DNA of 7,652 nt from the NCBI GenBank assembly GCA_949286815.1, contig CASEEB010000102.1, positions 1-7,652 of the forward strand, given 5' to 3'. The notes beneath the pieces were generated by a model, which was given only the letters and a program-made list of their open reading frames with translations, was not told where the DNA came from and did no database searches. The stretch is from an uncultured Eubacteriales bacterium. GTDB lineage: Bacteria > Bacillota > Clostridia > Oscillospirales > CAG-272. The position numbers were made by a program, and so were the translations under genes. The stretch's first letter is position 1. Each line of letters starts with the position of its first letter. This document shows, piece by piece, positions 5,980-7,652 of this stretch.

Positions 5980-6002
5980 TTTGCCGATATTTTGTCGGCA
6001 GA
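5980..6002. other. hairpin between metY and metA
   Basis: TGCCGA at 5982-5987 pairs perfectly with TCGGCA at 5995-6000 around a 7-nt loop. A G-U and a T-A pair extend the stem to eight. No T tract follows on the plus strand, so it is not a plus-strand terminator. On the minus strand the stem is followed by AAATTTTTT, a weak terminator shape. It may protect an mRNA end or separate metY and metA translation. Confidence 0.35.
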
Positions 6003-6037
6003 CAGCGTTTTACAATTTTATTTATCGGAGTAGAATA

Positions 6038-6955
6038 ATGCCTATTAAAATACCAAATCTGCTTCCGGCAACACATATCTTGCAGCAGGAAAATATATTC
6101 GTAATGACTGAAACAAGGGCGATAACCCAGGATATTCGCCCTTTAAATATTCTTATGCTTAATCTTATGCCGCAAAAGATAGTGACTGAGACGCAGATCG
6201 CAAGACTTATCGGAAATACGCCTTTGCAGGTCGAACTCGAGCTGTTGCAGACCGCTACTCATAAATCAACCCATACCTCGGAAGAACATATGCTGGCGTT
6301 TTACAAAACTTTTGACAGTGTAAAAGACAGAAAGTTCGACGGACTTATCATTACCGGCGCTCCGGTGGAGCATCTTGATTTTGAAGAAGTGGAATATTGG
6401 GACGAACTGTGTCGGATAATGGAGTGGAGCAAGACCCATGTCACTTCGACCTTGCACATATGTTGGGGGGCGCAGGCGGGACTGTATTACCATTTCGGAA
6501 TACCCAAGCAGAGGCTTGACAAAAAGCTTTTCGGAATTTTCGAGCATACTCTTGACTACAACAAGTCAATACTTTTCAGGGGATTTGACGACATATTTAT
6601 GGTTCCGCATTCAAGATATACGACCTGCAGCCGGGAGGATATAGAGTCGGTCGGCAGTATAAAGATTCTTGCGTCGTCAAAGGATGCGGGCGTATATGCG
6701 TGCATGACAAAGCACGGCAGACAGATTTTTGTGACCGGACACCCGGAGTATGACAGGGACACGCTGAAAAATGAATATCTGAGAGACAAAGCCCAGGGTC
6801 TGGATACTGATTTGCCCAAGAATTATTTTCCTGATGATGACCCGGAAAAAGAGCCGGTTGTCACATGGCGCTCAAGCGCTAATCTTATGTATTATAATTG
6901 GCTGAATTATTTTGTTTACCAGACGACCCCGTATGATATCAATACAATAAGCTGA
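6038..6955 (+). CDS. metAA: homoserine O-acetyltransferase (MetA type)
   Basis: This 305-aa protein activates homoserine as O-acetylhomoserine, the first dedicated step of methionine synthesis. The nucleophile C142 lies in HICWGAQAGLYY, and the catalytic H235 and E237 are in TGHPEYD. K47 in LMPQK is also in place. Residue 111 is Glu, in GAPVEHLDF. In this family Glu at that position is known to favour acetyl-CoA, and Gly, as in the E. coli enzyme, succinyl-CoA. Hence the acetyl assignment, which fits MetY just upstream. ATG 6038 is chosen because CGGAG at 6026-6030 is 7 nt upstream and MPIKIPNLLPA is a typical MetA start. The in-frame ATG at 5981 would start inside the intergenic hairpin. The product feeds MetY, making this a two-gene direct-sulfhydrylation module. 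Confidence 0.95.
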   Translation: MPIKIPNLLPATHILQQENIFVMTETRAITQDIRPLNILMLNLMPQKIVTETQIARLIGNTPLQVELELLQTATHKSTHTSEEHMLAFYKTFDSVKDRKFDGLIITGAPVEHLDFEEVEYWDELCRIMEWSKTHVTSTLHICWGAQAGLYYHFGIPKQRLDKKLFGIFEHTLDYNKSILFRGFDDIFMVPHSRYTTCSREDIESVGSIKILASSKDAGVYACMTKHGRQIFVTGHPEYDRDTLKNEYLRDKAQGLDTDLPKNYFPDDDPEKEPVVTWRSSANLMYYNWLNYFVYQTTPYDINTIS

Positions 6956-6967
6956 AAGACTTTGGAG

Positions 6968-7011
6968 CCCGGTATGTAAAAAGTTTTTCAATATTAAAGT
7001 TTTATGCCGGG
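6968..7011 (+). other. hairpin between metA and the VanY-like gene
   Basis: CCCGGTAT at 6968-6975 pairs with ATGCCGGG at 7004-7011 (eight pairs, one G-U) around a 28-nt AT-rich loop. The loop contains AAAAAGTTTTT and could extend the stem through AAAA/TTTT if two bases bulge. No T run follows, so it is a poor intrinsic terminator. It could still mark the end of the metA message or shape the leader of the next gene, whose start is 32 nt further on. Confidence 0.35.
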
Positions 7012-7020
7012 AAATGTCTT

Positions 7021-7034
7021 TGAAAGGCAAGGTA
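7021..7034 (+). repeat. copy 2 of the 14-nt start-region repeat
   Basis: TGAAAGGCAAGGTA is identical to 2663-2676. Here it lies 9 nt before GTG 7044 and supplies the only ribosome-binding-like sequence for the VanY-like gene: AAGG at 7029-7032, 11 nt from the start. Confidence 0.5.
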
Positions 7035-7043
7035 ATAAATTAA

Positions 7044-7652
7044 GTGAAAAAGAAAAGCAAAATAGTTCTGATATTGATATTGATTTTGGCTGTTTTGTGC
7101 GCTTCGGCGGTAGCATTGTTGGCAAGTTATCATAAGATATATATGTTTGTTGAAGAAAAAGGGTTATTTTGCGATACGGTTGATGTTGATATTGCTCAAA
7201 ACATAGAAAGCGAGCGGATTTCCCTTGAGTCGGTGCTGTCCGACGAACGCTTTACAGTCAATCAGAGTCTGATGCTCGTCAACACAATTTATATGCTGCC
7301 ACAGGATTTTGAGGCCGAAGTATCCGAATATAAGGATACAACAGTTTTTATGAATGACTGCATAATGTCGGCTTATGAGAAGTTGTCACGCGCGGTTCTG
7401 GAGAAAACGGGCAATAAACTATATGTGTCAAGCAGTGTAAGAGACAGAGAGGAGCAACAGGCGCTTTATTTGGAAGACCCGCTGACGGCGACGGTCCCCG
7501 GAGCAAGCGAACATGAAACCGGATTGTCTCTTGATGTCTACGTCGCGAGATTTTCGGGAGACGGGTTTCTCCGCTCAAAATCAGGCAGATTTGTTAATTC
7601 TCACTGCTGGGAATACGGCTTTATTATAAGATATCCCTCATACGGCGAAACT
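7044..7652 (+). CDS. VanY-type D-alanyl-D-alanine carboxypeptidase, 3' truncated
   Basis: The first 203 residues of an M15B-family peptidase, which trims the terminal D-Ala of peptidoglycan stem peptides. A basic KKKSK start precedes a hydrophobic segment (about 7-28), so it is membrane-anchored or exported. The peptidase core begins near residue 70. SSVRDREEQQALY (130-142) occupies the place of the usual SGYR motif. GASEHETGLSLDV holds zinc ligands H157 and D164. WEYGFIIRYP (189-198) is the standard W..GFI.RYP block. The third ligand, in the WHYR-like motif, would lie beyond the window, so the gene runs off the edge. GTG 7044 is the first possible codon, since an in-frame TAA occupies 7041-7043. 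A start at ATG 7143 would lose the hydrophobic segment. Confidence 0.88.
   Translation, partial: MKKKSKIVLILILILAVLCASAVALLASYHKIYMFVEEKGLFCDTVDVDIAQNIESERISLESVLSDERFTVNQSLMLVNTIYMLPQDFEAEVSEYKDTTVFMNDCIMSAYEKLSRAVLEKTGNKLYVSSSVRDREEQQALYLEDPLTATVPGASEHETGLSLDVYVARFSGDGFLRSKSGRFVNSHCWEYGFIIRYPSYGET

Noticed and set aside
5981..6037. Upstream ATG extending MetA by 19 residues
   Set aside because: It begins inside the intergenic hairpin without a ribosome binding site, while 6038 gives a standard MetA N-terminus with CGGAG correctly placed.

Overview
The window reads as a chromosomal segment of an anaerobic, probably gut-dwelling, Clostridia-type Firmicute. The reasons are strong AGGAGG-like ribosome binding sites, sigma-A-type promoters with 17-bp spacers, a BspA-type leucine-rich-repeat lipoprotein, a small Cys-rich protein resembling DUF6472, and a MetA of the acetyl-CoA-using type paired with a MetY-type sulfhydrylase. 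The organism is inferred from protein style only. No mobile element, CRISPR array, rRNA or tRNA is visible.

Layout. Bases 1-342 hold no complete gene. They contain a possible tail of an upstream gene, a strong intrinsic terminator (91-131), a near-consensus promoter (184-212) overlapped by a 16-bp perfect palindrome, and a leader of about 120 nt that can fold. Bases 343-2327 carry three same-strand genes around nucleotide and nucleoside breakdown: an HD-domain phosphohydrolase, DeoD purine nucleoside phosphorylase and cytidine deaminase. The cytidine deaminase sits behind a 169-bp gap with a GC-rich hairpin. A 63-aa Cys-rich protein (2356-2547) lies on the minus strand with its own near-consensus promoter. 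Bases 2662-6955 form a tightly spaced plus-strand run: an unknown four-helix membrane protein, the leucine-rich-repeat lipoprotein, metY and metA. A VanY-type D,D-carboxypeptidase (7044 to the window end, truncated) follows after an 88-bp gap containing a hairpin.

How the genes work together. DeoD and cytidine deaminase are standard nucleoside salvage enzymes, and the HD protein could supply or hydrolyse the nucleotides, though this is inferred from context. MetA makes O-acetylhomoserine (its Glu111 points to acetyl-CoA) and MetY joins it with sulfide to give homocysteine, so together they form a direct-sulfhydrylation route to methionine. The membrane protein, the lipoprotein and VanY are cell-envelope proteins.

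Most of the window is conventional. I see no clear undescribed multi-gene system. The least explained items are the palindrome over the promoter, the folded leaders, the membrane-protein/lipoprotein pair placed ahead of methionine genes with no visible met riboswitch, and a 14-nt identical sequence at the starts of two envelope genes.
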